Source: Cryptomeria japonica (Eukaryota > Streptophyta > Pinopsida > Cupressales > Cupressaceae). From it: 64,000 nt of DNA. This document shows, piece after piece, positions 11,771-24,459 of this stretch; position 1 is the stretch's first letter; every line of letters begins with the position of its first letter. The position numbers and the translations under genes were made by a program. Under the pieces are notes generated by a model. It was not told where the DNA came from. It did no database searches and worked only from the letters and a program-made list of their open reading frames with translations. The stretch is taken from the NCBI RefSeq assembly GCF_030272615.1, contig NC_081410.1, positions 146,220,349 to 146,284,348 of the forward strand, written 5' to 3'.

Positions 11771-11789
11771 TGGTATTAGAACATAACTC
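11771..11789 (+). other. Primer-binding site of the gypsy relic
   Basis: TGGTATTAGAAC begins two bases after the LTR end. It resembles the initiator-tRNA-Met complement TGGTATCAGAGC with two substitutions. Position and sequence fix the + orientation of the element. Confidence 0.72.
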
Positions 11790-11819
11790 TTCCTGCCATC
11801 CAGTGGTTAATGAGCTTCT

Positions 11820-12117
11820 ATGAGCATCAGTGATAGAGAGAGAAGCTATCAAGAAAGACCATGGAAAAAAGAAGAGGATTTTTGGGAAAAGTGGCCTTCA
11901 GATACTGAGGAACAACAATCTGTGAATCAATCAGAACAATCAGAAAATTCTGAAAACATGGGTGATAGAGCTGAAAGAGAAAACAGAGAACCAAAACAGG
12001 ACCAAACAGCTCTTCTTTTGGATGCTTTGGTTAGGAGTCAGGCACAAGCTAACCAACGCTTGGATCAACTAATTAATTTAATCACTCAAATGGGACTCAA
12101 CAATGGTGGTAATATTT
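11820..12117 (+). pseudogene. Ty3/gypsy gag, N-terminal part
   Basis: An open frame starting MSISDRERSYQ is rich in E, Q, N and S and contains an amphipathic stretch around ALVRSQAQANQRLDQLINLI, as expected for the start of a plant gypsy Gag. It is cut at 12117 by a MITE and, just beyond, a solo LTR. The sequence resumes at 13561 with the N/G/H-rich linker NGQGNGGNHHG. The residues downstream of 12117 in this open frame belong to the MITE, not to Gag. Confidence 0.7.
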
Positions 12118-12233
12118 CAGTGTTCCATGGCTGTTGGGGACGGGGGGACAAAGGGAAAAAGTTGTGGGGACGGGTTTCGGAGACGGGGGGACTTGGGCCT
12201 GGGGAGGGGGAAACGCGTTTCCGTGGAACACTG
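12118..12233. mobile_element. hAT-type MITE with 8-bp TSD
   Basis: A 116-bp G-rich element is bounded by the inverted repeats CAGTGTTCCATGG and CCGTGGAACACTG (12 of 13 matching). It is flanked by perfect 8-bp duplications TAATATTT (12110-12117 and 12234-12241). TIR and 8-bp TSD place it in the hAT superfamily. It has no coding capacity. Its right TSD includes the first base of the solo LTR, so the MITE inserted across the gag/LTR junction after the LTR was in place. Confidence 0.88.
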
Positions 12234-12240
12234 TAATATT

Positions 12241-13560
12241 TGTGATGTCCCCACACAAGACTTTGTCCAGTATTGTTATAATTAAGAAAGCTTCTTGTAT
12301 TATCCTTATATATGATAAGCTACATGGATAAGTTATTACAAAGATATTAAGCAGTGATCTCAAAAGAATATTTCAACAAAGAATGGTGAGGTGATGATAA
12401 ACGCTGAGTATCATAAATATGGTTATATTGATTGTAGACAATGATCAATAAATGACAGCGATTATAATATGCACTAATTAATAAGTTGAGAGGCAGCGGT
12501 CACTTTACAAAATCAGTCACTTGTTTAAGGCGGGGAATTTTATTGGCTGGGCAACAATTCAGTTAAGAAGAAACATCAGAAGTCATACCTCTGTGTTGTT
12601 TCATACAACATGAAAATCGCAGGCTAAGGAAGGATAAAAAGTGGTACGAAGGACGCCATCCAAAGACTTAAAAACACATCCACTAAGGCAGAACTATATG
12701 CAATTATTGAAGGCTCATAAGCCGATTGAAGGGAAGGCGATAACTAGTTAAGCGAGGATATATAGCGATAACTACTTATTGATAATTTGTCAAGCCTTAT
12801 GATTAGATGACAGCACTTGACTAATCACCCAACTATCGTTAATCAAGGGATTGATATTATTGTGACTCCATTTTAACTAAATCGATAATTAGTGACGGCA
12901 TCAATGTTGAAGGATATCAAAGACTCACCAATAATTAGCTTGCTCCCAATAATCAAAGTTGTTCATAGGTGAGATGAGAAATAGAAAGATTAAGAAGGAA
13001 TCGGTTAAAGAAGTCTAATCGATAAACTATTAAGCAGTATGGTTTGTTATGAAGGGACAAAGTCATGTCTTTCAGAGGCATCGCTTCAAAGTGTAAAGTA
13101 TAAGAAGGGATCAATAACATATACTTTGGATATACGTGGGAAGAGATATCTGGTAACAGGGCACATCGTCTTACTTCCAGAACATTATACACTTATATTT
13201 AAATAATAGCCTACAGCCGTAACACTCGCTACTCCCTTAAAGTTATAATTGCAGTAATTAGTATCGAGTCATTATCCTCAGAAACACTGACCAAGTCGGA
13301 TATCATAGTAGTTTCCCGTATATCTATAAGATTGATATCTATCTAAACTTGTAGATTGATATCTAATATATTATAGTGTGGTTATATTATTCTATTTAGA
13401 TGACATAGTAGATCTAAAATAACAGTCATTCTATATCTGAATCCTGTTTGGCAATATAAAACTTATAAAATTGTCAACACTAAGCACCAAAATAGGAAGA
13501 AGTGGCTGGCAATTTAAGATTTAGGCAAAAATCTTTGGGATCCAAATAGGGGACATTACA
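12241..13560 (+). mobile_element. Solo LTR inserted in gypsy gag
   Basis: The 1,320-bp block starts TGTGATGTCCCC and ends GGGGACATTACA. The flanking pentamers ATATT (12236-12240) and ATAAT (13561-13565) differ at one position. Gag coding sequence is interrupted here and resumes on the other side, which independently confirms the ends. Its terminal sequence resembles the host element's own LTR family. Confidence 0.8.
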
Positions 13561-15273
13561 ATAATGGTCAAGGAAATGGTGGGAATCATCATGGAGCAAC
13601 AAACCAACATCACAGGGCAGCAGTAGCTAGACCCCTTTATGGTGGGCTTTTTGGCAAGAGTGCAACCACTAGCAGGGAATGAACCCACTTTGCTAGACTT
13701 ACAAGATGAATTGAGACAAGATTGGCATGATGTAGGACCTGATTTTTAGCGTGACATAACTCTGCGTGATTACATGGATGTTAGGATGAGACATACCTTT
13801 CAGAGGAAACAGAGAGAAACACAATGAATTGCACAGGAAGGTGGGAAGACTCGCACTCCCTTATTTTGATGGATTGGGTAAGACCGCAGCTAGATCATGG
13901 GTACAAAAACTAGATACCTACATCAATCTCAATCCTATGCCGGAAAAGGAGTCCATTAAATATGCTGTTATGCATTTGGATGGTGTTTCCCACGAGTGGT
14001 GTCATCATGGCATGATCACCATGGGACATGACCAAATTACATCCTATGCTGAGTTCACTGAGAGGCCAAGATTGATATCCAACACTATGATGGAGAAATC
14101 AGTGCAGAGAATTGGACCAATGGGTGTCCCAGATGAAAGTATATTACAATTTGCACCAGCTATCTCCAAAATAATAAATCCCTTTGCAAGGTTGAGACTC
14201 TCTAGGCATGCTCTCAACAAAATGAGTTTATGCTCACTTCTTGGAGGTTTGGAAGGTACCGATAGTGTCAAAGTGGGAGGACTTAAAGATATTTACCCAA
14301 TCTGCCATGAAGAAGATGCACTGGCATCAATTGAAGTAGGAAGGACATAGTGTACAAGCTTATACTAGTGAATTTTGAAAGAGAGTTCCAACCTTGGAAT
14401 GATATACTGGGGCATGATGTGTTAATTAAATACATGGGAGGTTTACTAGACCATCTACAAAGGGCAACCTCAGGCCAAACTGGGGTTTGTGCACAAGCAC
14501 ATTACTTAAGAGTTGGATAAAAGGAGGTCTTTTTTGCTTGCAACAAAGGGAGTGAATAAAAACAAGGTAGTAATAAAAAATTAGAGTGCAAGGACCCAAA
14601 GATATCAACTTTCATGTGAAAGCCCATGTACAAAGGAAAGAACAAGTTTCATTGCTCTCATTGTGATAAGGATGGTCACATGGAGGAGAGATGTTGATGG
14701 TTGCATCCTACCTTAATGCCTTCTTGGACGAGGAAGAAGCAAGATATCAATTCTGTCATCGTGGGCAAGGATAAAGAAATCAATGGAGATTCCTCAAATG
14801 ATGGTGGTCACGTTTCTCTTGCCACACTTAAGAAGGGTGGTTTGAAGGCATGTTGCAGCTCCCATGGTGAAGGATATTTGACCCATTTGTTTCAAGCAAG
14901 AGGGCAGGTAAAAGGTAAGAAGTTGACTGCTTTATTTAATCTCATTTCTTCCAAGTTGGTTAGTGAACTAAACCTAGAGGTATTGCCACACTCATGTCAA
15001 TAGTCTCTGGGGTGGTTGCAGCATGGCGTTGATATGAGGGTTAGTAAGCAGTGTCAGTTAGCATTTAGCCTACATCCAGAGTATAGGGATGAAGGTTTAT
15101 TTGATGTTGTGCTATTAGAGATTTGTAATTTGATTATTGGTAGTCCCTACTTGCATGGGAGGGATACTGTTTATTTCAGGTACAAGAATCAATATAGGTC
15201 TGAGTTGAAGGGAAGAAACTTCTTTCTGAATTCCTATGTTTGTAGGCATAGCATTGCCATTCCTAGCACCTAA
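13561..15273 (+). pseudogene. Ty3/gypsy gag and protease relic
   Basis: After an N/G/H-rich linker with stops, a 173-codon frame (13829-14350) reads LALPYFDGLGKTAARSWVQK...LHDGVSHEW-like residues typical of the retrotransposon Gag capsid domain. A CCHC zinc knuckle CSHCDKDGHMEERC follows near 14655-14696. A protease-like segment comes next: LTALFNLISSKLVSELNLEVLPH where the catalytic D-S-G would lie (now lost), then FDVVLLEICNLIIGSPYLHGRD. Several stops and frame changes make it non-functional. Reverse transcriptase and integrase are absent. Confidence 0.8.
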
Positions 15274-17094
15274 AATTATAAGAGGTTGATTAGTGCTTCT
15301 TGAATGCTGATTCTTTCATGGATAAGGGACTAGATGTGCATTGATGGGCAGCATATAAGACTGTTGTAAAGCTTTAGAATGATGCAAACCAGTAGGGTGT
15401 AAGGTTGTTGCATATTGTTGAGCATGCACATTATTCGAATGAAATGGACCGTGAGTTGAAGAAGCTAACCACAAAGTCGGGCAAACTTTCTCCTTTTAGT
15501 TTTGCTGATATAGTAAGCAAAACAGTTAAGAGACAGGCTGGTGTCTATTTGACATCTATTGGATGAAACAAAAAGAAATAAGCTATATTGATGTCCACAA
15601 ATGATTAAAAGTTGGTTAATACAACTCAAAATAACAACATTATACGATAGAAAGTTCTATGAAGAGAAGAAGAACAAAAGTATAAATACAAAAAATCAAG
15701 GGACCACCAAAACTAGTGGTCAAGAAATAGGTACAAATAGCCAAGTAAGGTGAACAAGAACCTTGAAGAGCAAAGAGTAGACATAGAGGTAAACTAGAGA
15801 GTATCATGTATCATTGTTTTGGCTAGAAATGGTAAAGTCCCTTGTGCCATTGTCGATTGTTGTGAAGGGACCAATACAAGATCTGATAATGCTCATTGTG
15901 GAGTGTAAAGGGCCGGGAGAGATACTTCCACTAGGATCAGATTAACATCCAAGGCTGAAGTAGCATTTGTAGTAGTGAAAAAGCCCATAATATGTATCTA
16001 GCCTTGTGATTGGGAGATGGTTGAAGAGGAGTAGAATCTTGAAAAATTACATGTAAGGATTTGTGCTAAAGGGTGATGGCCTCTTAAAGATAAAGAGTCA
16101 AACATCGCTAGCTTGAGTAAGTAGAGAGATTGTTTCCAAAGGCCTTGCAAACCATTAGATCTCTTAAAAATTGGGGCACCTCAAGATGAAATGCTCTTGG
16201 AGGGAGCAAAGATGATAGATTTGGTTAGGGTGAGGAATATGATGATTTGTTTCAACTTGTATTTCATGGGAACACACACTCATTTGGACAAGGGGAAAGT
16301 TCAAGCCATGTGACCAATGATGCTAGAGATTGCGAGAGTGGCATAGTAGACCATCTTTGATTTGTAGGAAATGCTCAACACAAAAAGAAAGGTTTGGGTT
16401 GAGTGCTCTAGGAGGAGTGTCCAGGTGAATTGGATGTATTTCTTGTAGATGCCCCTTCTAGCACCTTTGGTAATGGTCTCCTTTGAAGGAAGTAGTTGAG
16501 AAGTGTCCAAGGAATACATGAAAGGAGGTAGTCTATCAATATGCCAATAGAAAGGAGTGGGCTAGTTGTCAAGTACCAACACAAATATTATTAAATTAGA
16601 CCTAGTGAAGAAACTCTCTTAGAAGAATGAAGAGCCAAATATGGATATCTATCACAACCAAAAGTGTAGTCACCCATAGATCTAAGTTTGTGTATGTAGA
16701 TCATAGAAACGAGACTCGGACTTGGCTTGGACTCGGCGAGGCCGACTCGACTTGGGACTCAAACTGGCAAAAGAACTCGGCTGGACTTGGCAAAGTGAAA
16801 AACTCAAGAAATTTAGAGAGTTTTAAAGATTTAAAACTTGTTTCATGCACCCTTTATTAAACACACCTTAAAGACACAATAACATCATCAAATAGAAGCT
16901 AATTTGATTACATACACAAGTATACATCTTTCACATAAGCATAAACGGAAATTATAGCTGAAGGAAATAACAAACATAGATATATAAATATTGCCAAATG
17001 TATACAATATTACAAAACTCATGGAACAAAAAATCCATGCCATCATATGATCAAATGTTCCATACAAATATCAAAAGTAAAAACAACTACAAGC
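15274..17094. other. Unassigned intron sequence
   Basis: No convincing coding domain was found. The first few hundred bases may be degraded gypsy sequence. At 16705-16800 a GC-richer block with repeated ACTCGG(A/C)(T/C)TTGG phrases precedes the 3' end of the hAT gene and may be its subterminal region, but I could not match it to a partner end or TSD. Confidence 0.35.
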
Positions 17095-19814
17095 CTATGG
17101 CTCAAAGGAGCCTGCATCCCTCCTACGAAGGTGTCTAAGGTAGGTTTTGGATGATTCGACAACCATAGCCTCTCCCTGTGACACCATGCTACCCTCACCA
17201 ACATCAGGTATATGAATATCTGTGTCACTATCTGCTTTTGGCTCTGCTGCCTTTGCTCGTGCTCTTTGCTCCTCCTCTGCCATGGCTACAGCCTCAACCT
17301 CTGTATCTGCTTGGTCGACCCAATCAATGTCGTCGTCACTAAAGACAGGTTCTATAGCCTCAGTGTTCCACTCGGCTTCATGATCAACCTCCTCTAGAAT
17401 AATAGGGGTGATGTCATTCTGTGTACTCCGTTTCCGTTTGAGGCAGAGGTTGTAGTGAACAAAGACAAGATCGTTCAACTTCTCCACAAATAATCTATTG
17501 AACCTCTTGGAGTGTATGTGCTCAAACATACTCCAATTGCGCTCACAACTAGATGTGCTGCATGGTTGGCTCAAAATGCGAATGATCAACTTCTGAATAT
17601 TTGGTGTTTTTGGGCCAAAAAAGTTTCACCAATTATCTGAATTTGAAATGAGAAAAATAAAAAAACAGTCTCTCTCAACTCTTACTTTTAACAATATATA
17701 ATAAAATGAAAATTATGCCTTAGAATGTATTTTTACTTGGCATCATAGTTGTCCTACTTTCTTTGTAGATAGGACGAGAGAAGTTCTCCCCTTGAGCACT
17801 AGAAAACAACTGTATGTCTCGCATAATTTCGGTAGTAGTACAACTAGCAGGTGCCATCCACTTTATGACTGAGTACAACCCACTAAGAACCTCCTCATCT
17901 GCCTTGAAAGTTAGGCTGAAATGGAATGCTGGATTAAGATAATATGCTGCTGCATGGATGGGCCTGTGAAGCTGGTTATGCCATCTCTTATCAATGATAT
18001 CCCAAATGGGACGATAGCTACTCTCATCTCCTCCATACACGGATCTGATGGCCTCCTTGGCCCCATCCATGCCCTCATATATGTAGCCCATTGCAGGCTT
18101 TTCCCCATCCGTAGCTGCAAAATTGCAGATATTGTGTAATTTATAAAAATGAGCAAATAAGAGAAAATGATGAATAAATTATAAAAGAGAAACTTAAATT
18201 GTAGAATTTATAAAAAAATTACCTTCACAATCTTAGCACAAGGGGTCCAAAAGCCTCCCTCATCAAAAATGCAATCTGCCATATCTATCCCTACAGTGGT
18301 AGCAACATAGGATGAGGAAGCCCACTCCTCACTAACAATCATATGTCTCAAAGCCACCTTACACCGAAGCATGGACTATAATGTAATGAAGTTAGTGGCA
18401 AATCTGGTGATTCCAGGACGAGCTAACTCCCTCTGCTCCATGTATTGCCTCATAAGAGCTAACACCCATGAATGATTATATACAAATTTGCAAACATTTC
18501 TTGCCCTTTCTACACATCTCTTAATCCATGGGAGTTTCCCAATATCCTCCAACATGAGGTCAATGCAATGGGCGACACATGGAGTCCAAAATATAGATGG
18601 GTGCCACTCCATCAAAAGTCTAACCTACAACAACATAATTTGCTGCATTATCGGTGACTACTTGCACCACATTCTCCTCACCCACGTCATGTATCACCTC
18701 CTCTATTTCCTCACATAGGAATGTGGCGTTTTTGTGGTGCGCGGAGGCATCAATGGACTCGATGAAAACAGTGCCCCCTGAAATTAAAAATAAAGCAAGA
18801 TCAATGATCATTCAATAAATTATTAAATAAAAATTCAAAAAAAAAAATAATGACTAAATGAAATTAAAATTAATCAATCACTTGCGGAAGAAACAAGAAA
18901 ATTAAGTAGAGTTCTATTTCTCCTATCTGTCCAACCATTAGCCATGATGGTGCAACCTGTCCTACTCTATATCTGGCGTTGATCGTGTAATTCACCCTTC
19001 ACATCATGCACTAAATTTGACAAAATTGGTCCCCTTAAATCAGATTCAGAAGGGGCTTTGAACCCCGCCCTGCATATGGTAATGACATCAACCATTTCCT
19101 GCCAATAAGGAAACCTGTCACAAATAAATTAAATGAGATACGTTAAGTATGTACTACTAATATGCACAACAAAAAATCAAACTATAAATATTAAAACAAT
19201 CAAACAAAAAATATTCACCTGGTTGCAAAGAATGGAATAGTGCAGTAGACCCAAAACTTACCGACTGCCATTCCAGTGGCGTCATGGACCTCCTTGTTCC
19301 AACCCATGCTCTCAAGTGACGGTTGGCAGCCAGGAGTAGTGCGAGGCTCAAAGTAGGAATCCAACCTCGATTTACGAATTCTAGGGCCAATGCTAACATT
19401 CCCACTACCACTGGCAGTGCCAGGACCATGAGCACTAGCAAAAGCAGAAGCACTAGCACTGCGACGATATGGAGGCATGGAAGAAGGCCCTCCAACACAA
19501 CCAATGCCTGCCAAATCCATTTTTTGCTTGTTCGCCATTTCCTTCTTTTCTTCAAGTGATTCAATTGCCACATAGCACTCACGTGTAGCCTCAACAATTG
19601 CTAATGTGCATGGTTCGGCATCATGGCCATGTATGCTGGCAAGATGGTATTTTAATCTATATATTCCTCCATGGAATATTGTTTTGCAATATTTACACTT
19701 TGTTTGTCCTTTTTTTTGCCCGGGAAAATCTTCATGATATTTCCAAGCGGGGTCCTTTCTAACTGGGAGTTTAGAAGTAGACATTGTATGATTGTAATGT
19801 GAAAATTGAGGCAA
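17095..19814 (-). pseudogene. hAT-superfamily transposase, five exons, broken
   Basis: Exons on the - strand lie at 19219-19814, 18882-19114, 18233-18777, 17737-18114 and 17095-17592. Exon 1 carries a BED zinc finger (W..Y, CKYC, then H-x4-H in LKYHLASIHGH). Exon 2 carries the DUF659 start (GCTIMANGWTDRRNRTLLNF). Exon 3 carries WTPCVAHCIDLMLEDIGKLP. The last exon carries the hAT dimerisation motif SSCERNWSMFEHIHSKRFNRL. Disruptions are a stop in exon 2 before SRTGCTIM, a one-base frameshift near 18618 and a stop at about 18374. A start at MSTSK (19784) is as likely as 19814. The gene is antisense within intron A. Terminal repeats were not found. Confidence 0.88.
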
Positions 19815-22800
19815 ATAAAAAAGTCAAGGTTGCTGCAATAAGACATTATTACAAATAAAAGAAAATTAATATTTGAGAATAGGTCCCTTAGATCCTAAAG
19901 TTCTAGGATTGATGTAGAATAATTGGTCTTCTTGATTAGAATGCTTCAGGTCTAAGAATTTACATATTGATGGCATCCAATTAATTGAAGTTGAAGGTTT
20001 ACGGAATACCTTAAGAGATTTTTATATCAAGATTCTACATGTATGTAATGTAAATCAGCAATAACTACATGAATGAGCATTAAACGAGCAAATTTTATAT
20101 GAAATTCAATGGTGTACCTAATATCATTATGGCAGCTCTTAATTGCTGATGTAATAGAGAGGCTGTCCACCAAAAGGTCCTCAGGTTGATATGCCAGTAT
20201 TCTGTACTCTGACAGCTGATGCATGAGTATCCGGGCGGATAAGCAATCAGCATCACCCAAAAACATTTCCTTTTAGTTTTCTTCATTTTTTGGTTTGTCT
20301 TGGCATCTCTCCATTAGCCTGCAGAGTCTTGTTTTACCATATTTTCGAGTCCGAGACAGCAGAAGATGACTCCCAAGAGCATCAGACAAGAAATTCGAAC
20401 TGCAACTAGCTCTGACTTAAATGTGGAGGCATAGACAAGGCTTGTGAACTGTTCAATGCCTGTTTAAAAACGTGGTCTCATGGAATTGGTTGATGTAAAA
20501 CCTTTAAGCAAATGCAATTGGTCGATGTAAAACCAGTTTCCATGCCCTTTGCCAGCATCCTCACGACCTGTTGGAATCTTCAAATAGGGTTCGGATATCC
20601 ACCAAAACATAAATCGGCCTTTTACTAGTTTTAGCTTGAAAGGCATTCGAAGGAAATGAATGTTGAATAAGAAATCATAGCAAATGAAAGAAAAAAGCCA
20701 CACAGACATTATTGACAGTGCCTTGAAATTTAAAATGTCAGATAAGATTGGAAGGGTGCATGGTATGGAGTGAACACATGGTAGCAGTGATAGATTATGG
20801 GGGCATAGTGATGAAAGGCAATAAAGAGTGCATTACATTTCCATTAGCAACGCAATGAAGGACAAGATAGAGCACATATGGACAGAGGAAGCTTAGCACA
20901 AAGGAGGCACTTGAAACTAAGAAGACTATGCAGCACGTAAGATAAAATTATATGTTGCAGATTAGAAACAATGTAGAAGACAGAGTCTAAATGAAGAGAG
21001 AGGCACAATATGAAGAGGATTCACGCATAGAAAGAAGATTCTAGCAGACACGTGGAGAGCAAAAATTTGCTGTGGCTGCATAGAGAGGTAAGGAGGAAAA
21101 GAATGATAAGTGAGTGAGATAAAACATTATGGATGTGCGAGAGAACCAAAGGTTCTGGGCAGCATGGAAAGAGAATGTGTAAAGACACAGAATTAGGAAA
21201 GGTGTCGATCCTTTGGTCTGCTGTTTACGAAGACTGAATGTAGATAGATGAGTTTAGAAAAATGAGGTGGTCATCTGTCAAGAAGTAGAAGTGTGGCTGT
21301 AGGGAGAAAATAGTGGGTAGCGGCCAAGAGGTTGAGATGTGTGGGATGCATGTGCATAGAGAGAGGCCAATGAAAAGGCCAAGCTTTGTAATTAAGTTTA
21401 TTGCAAAGGAATAGTTGATTGTTAAATAAGTGTTTACAGATTTGATGAGAAATAGTTTTATTTCTTTGTTGCAATCTATTGTGTTGAATTGACTGCAGAG
21501 AGTCTGCATTTGTTTAAGTTTTGAGGTTTGAAGGCAGGAGAGTGTCCCTCTTGCATGAGCAGCTATGCTACAAAATTTCTTAAAATGAATATTGTAGGTA
21601 TATTTGAGAAGAGAAAGTAAGAAAGAAATCGTGTTAATGTCCAGAAGTAATCAAAGCAGATATCAGACTCATAAATGCATCCAGTTACAGTCGAAAAAGA
21701 CACTATGATTAAAAAAGACACCAAGACTTGCAAAAGAAACTAGGATAAAAAACATAATAGATGAGAGCATAACTTGAAGAGATGAACTGAAAGCAGTTAA
21801 TTCCTATCATTATGGACAAATACAAATATAAATAGTCAATCTAGGGAAGGACCCTTGAAGGGATACAAGGAACCATTGCAGACCAGAGTTGGAGATAGAG
21901 ACTAGAAATAAATGCTTTCTTATGTTTATATTAATGCTTCGAATAAAAGAAGATATATTATCACCATCTATCTTCAGGAGGGAATGTCCTTGGCTAAGTG
22001 GGCAAGATTGAACAATCATAGGAGGAAGCATGAAATTCCCACTATAACTTGTTAGTACCCAAACTCAACGAGGTTCTAGAGATAGAGTGAGAACTAATGA
22101 AACATGCTTGTCCATGAGTTTTCCTAATTCACAAATTTATGGTAGGAATCAGTGTAGTTTTAGTATAAACAGGAAACAAAACAAACAATATAGAGCATCA
22201 TGAGATATCATTAATATAGATTCTATTATCAATAGGGAAGTAGAACATTAAACCATGGAAAATGCATACATTAAAGCTCCACAACAATGTCCAATACATG
22301 ACCACAAGTACAACGATGGCTGATGGTTCTGACAGTTGCAACCAATTGACCAGCTAATATGAATCAAAAATCAAAATAACTATTGACATGTAGTCTTTGC
22401 ATAACACAACTTAAAACTGCTTTAATCAAACATTACTTCATTACCGTCGTATCCAACTTATTAAACATTTTCAAGTTGTTAATCCACATTACAAACATTA
22501 TTGACAATGAAAATAGTCCCTATATCTATGCATTCCCAGGCTCTGTTGCTGGCCCTATTGACACACATTATTTCTAGAAAGTAATTGTAACAAGACTTTC
22601 CAATGTGGTTGATGGGTTCTGAAGCGGTAGAATTGCTTAAGGGAATTTATCAACTGAAATGTAACAAAAAATGATAAATTGTCCAATCAAAATGCAACTC
22701 AAATGGTTGAACTGATCAGTTGGGATGCACTCAATTGATTAATTTAACTAATCAAAATGCAATTTGAATAATAAAGTCAAAAAACTTAAAAGACTACACT

Positions 22801-24414
22801 CTTGGTAACTAATAAATTTTGAACCAGGGGGTCAAACTAATGACAGCGATGTGGCAGATCTATGCTGGGAACAAAAGGTACTCAGTTTAATCTAGATAAA
22901 AATGCAATTTTAGTTGGAAGAAATAAGGTGCATGAATATATCAATATTTGTAACTAAAGCATGTGGGACTGATGACAAGGTTTCATTATTCCAAAACACT
23001 TGATAACCAAACCAACTTAAAGATAATATTTAAACAATCCATTCAAAAGCATAAGCAAACCGTACCATTGAAATAAACTTCAAAAAGAAAAAAATTAAAA
23101 AAAATCAAGAGGAACTCAAGGATTGGCTCAGCCGTTAAGCAGGCCATTTCTCCCCAATAGAACTGCCTGTCATGTCCTTCAATTACTACAAATAATTACT
23201 CAAACACAATTTAACAACAATGAAAAGAACATGATTTCACAGCAGCTAATATTCAGAATCTGTATTTTACATGACTATAAGGCTGTACTATAATAAAAAC
23301 CCTATACACTATTAGCAATTATGAGTTTTATTGATCCCTTGAACGTAGGATAACGTTTAGCCAAATAAAATATTCATTTGCAGAAATAGAAGATTCAATT
23401 CTCTATTTGGTTTATATGCCCCAACAATAGATTAAAAGATGACTTAATGATATGGTACCAGCTCAACTAAAAAACACTGCTAGCTGTCTTAGTTGGACCA
23501 ACATCATCAAGCCTTATCTGTTACCAACTTTCCAATCATTTTGTTGTTGAAGTGTGCAGGGAGTGGCTGCCAAAGTGCATTGCAAGTTCCAAATTTGTGC
23601 CGTAAACAGCCAGAAGACCCAACAACATTGCTGAACTTAAATGCATGTCTACCTAAAGCCTTTACAATCCCCTAAATAGTTCTTCAATATTGTTATCAAA
23701 ATTGGCTAATGCTCAAAGACAAAGCAAGGTAAGTAACTTGGTAGACTTAATCTATTAATGCTCAATATATGGATATGTGCCAAGCACCACTTATTTTTTG
23801 ACTTGGATATAAGATCAAAACCCATAAAATACAAAATTTGAACAAATATATCGGTAAAGGCATTTAAATATATAGACAAAGAAAAAATATGCCTTCACTT
23901 GGAATGCATATCAAACTTGTCTTAATAGCCAATTCAAGAAGTGAAATCACTTCCACATTATTGTTTTACATTTTCAATCAAATGAAAAACTTAATCATGT
24001 CTACTAATCTTGATAGCCAAACAAAAACGTGCAACTACTTCCATATTTGATTTTTAACATTAATCAAATAAAGAACTTCACTTTGTTTTTAAATACATCA
24101 ATAGACACCTTACAAACACATTGGCAGAAGATCATCGTTCCATGACCCTTGTTTCCCTTGGGGAGCTTTCTTACAAGGGTAACTTAATTCTAGTTTTATA
24201 TTAGTCCTAACTGGCAATTGTAACTTGCTATATATTTTGCGTCCCATTTTGAACATGAGTATACTTTCTTTGTTCTCAACTATATGATATGTGATTTAAG
24301 AAACATTAGTAGATATTGAATACGACCTTTGCTTTTGCCATGTTTATAAGAAAATTTAAATTACTTTGCATCTTTTCTCTAGCTAATGTTAGTCTTTGTC
24401 TCTCCTTGTTATAG
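19815..24414. other. Intron A, unassigned 4.6 kb
   Basis: AT-rich DNA with only short open frames and no recognised domain, tRNA or terminal repeats. It ends with a normal plant acceptor (TCTCCTTGTTATAG) before the second methyltransferase exon. I see nothing else supportable. Confidence 0.45.
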
Positions 24415-24459
24415 GTAGGTGGAGGTGGCATAGTAAGGGATCTAGGAGTTCATAAAGAG
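24415..24459 (+). CDS. TlyA-like rRNA methyltransferase, 45-nt microexon
   Basis: The exon encodes VGGGGIVRDLGVHKE (15 residues). TlyA proteins have a G(K/G)GGIVRDP..H loop immediately after the KPQFE segment, so this exon directly continues the product of 6798-6884 and leads into 35303-35440. Acceptor GTTATAG|G, donor GAG|GTAAAC, phase 0 on both sides. The usual proline after RD is L here. The exon is isolated by 17.5 kb upstream and 10.8 kb downstream and would be missed by most gene finders. Confidence 0.88.

Larger units (their letters stand above)
6885..24414 (+). other. Intron A of the TlyA-like gene (17.5 kb)
   Basis: The intron starts GTGAGC and ends TTGTTATAG, joining two phase-0 exons whose products are adjacent in TlyA proteins (ARRSQ then VGGGG). 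It contains a diverged tandem duplication, solo LTRs at 7608, 9352 and 12241, a Ty3/gypsy LTR-gag-protease relic, a hAT MITE and an antisense hAT transposase pseudogene. Part of the size therefore comes from repeated insertion. Whether it is spliced correctly cannot be read from DNA alone. Confidence 0.82.

Noticed and set aside
12103-12363. Overlapping open frames on both strands as genes
   Set aside because: They are produced by the G-rich MITE and the start of a solo LTR interrupting gypsy gag.
20340-20370. Right terminal inverted repeat of the hAT transposase element
   Set aside because: TTCGAGTCCGAGAC only loosely complements the GACTCGGAC block at 16710, with no 8-bp TSD or aligned ends.
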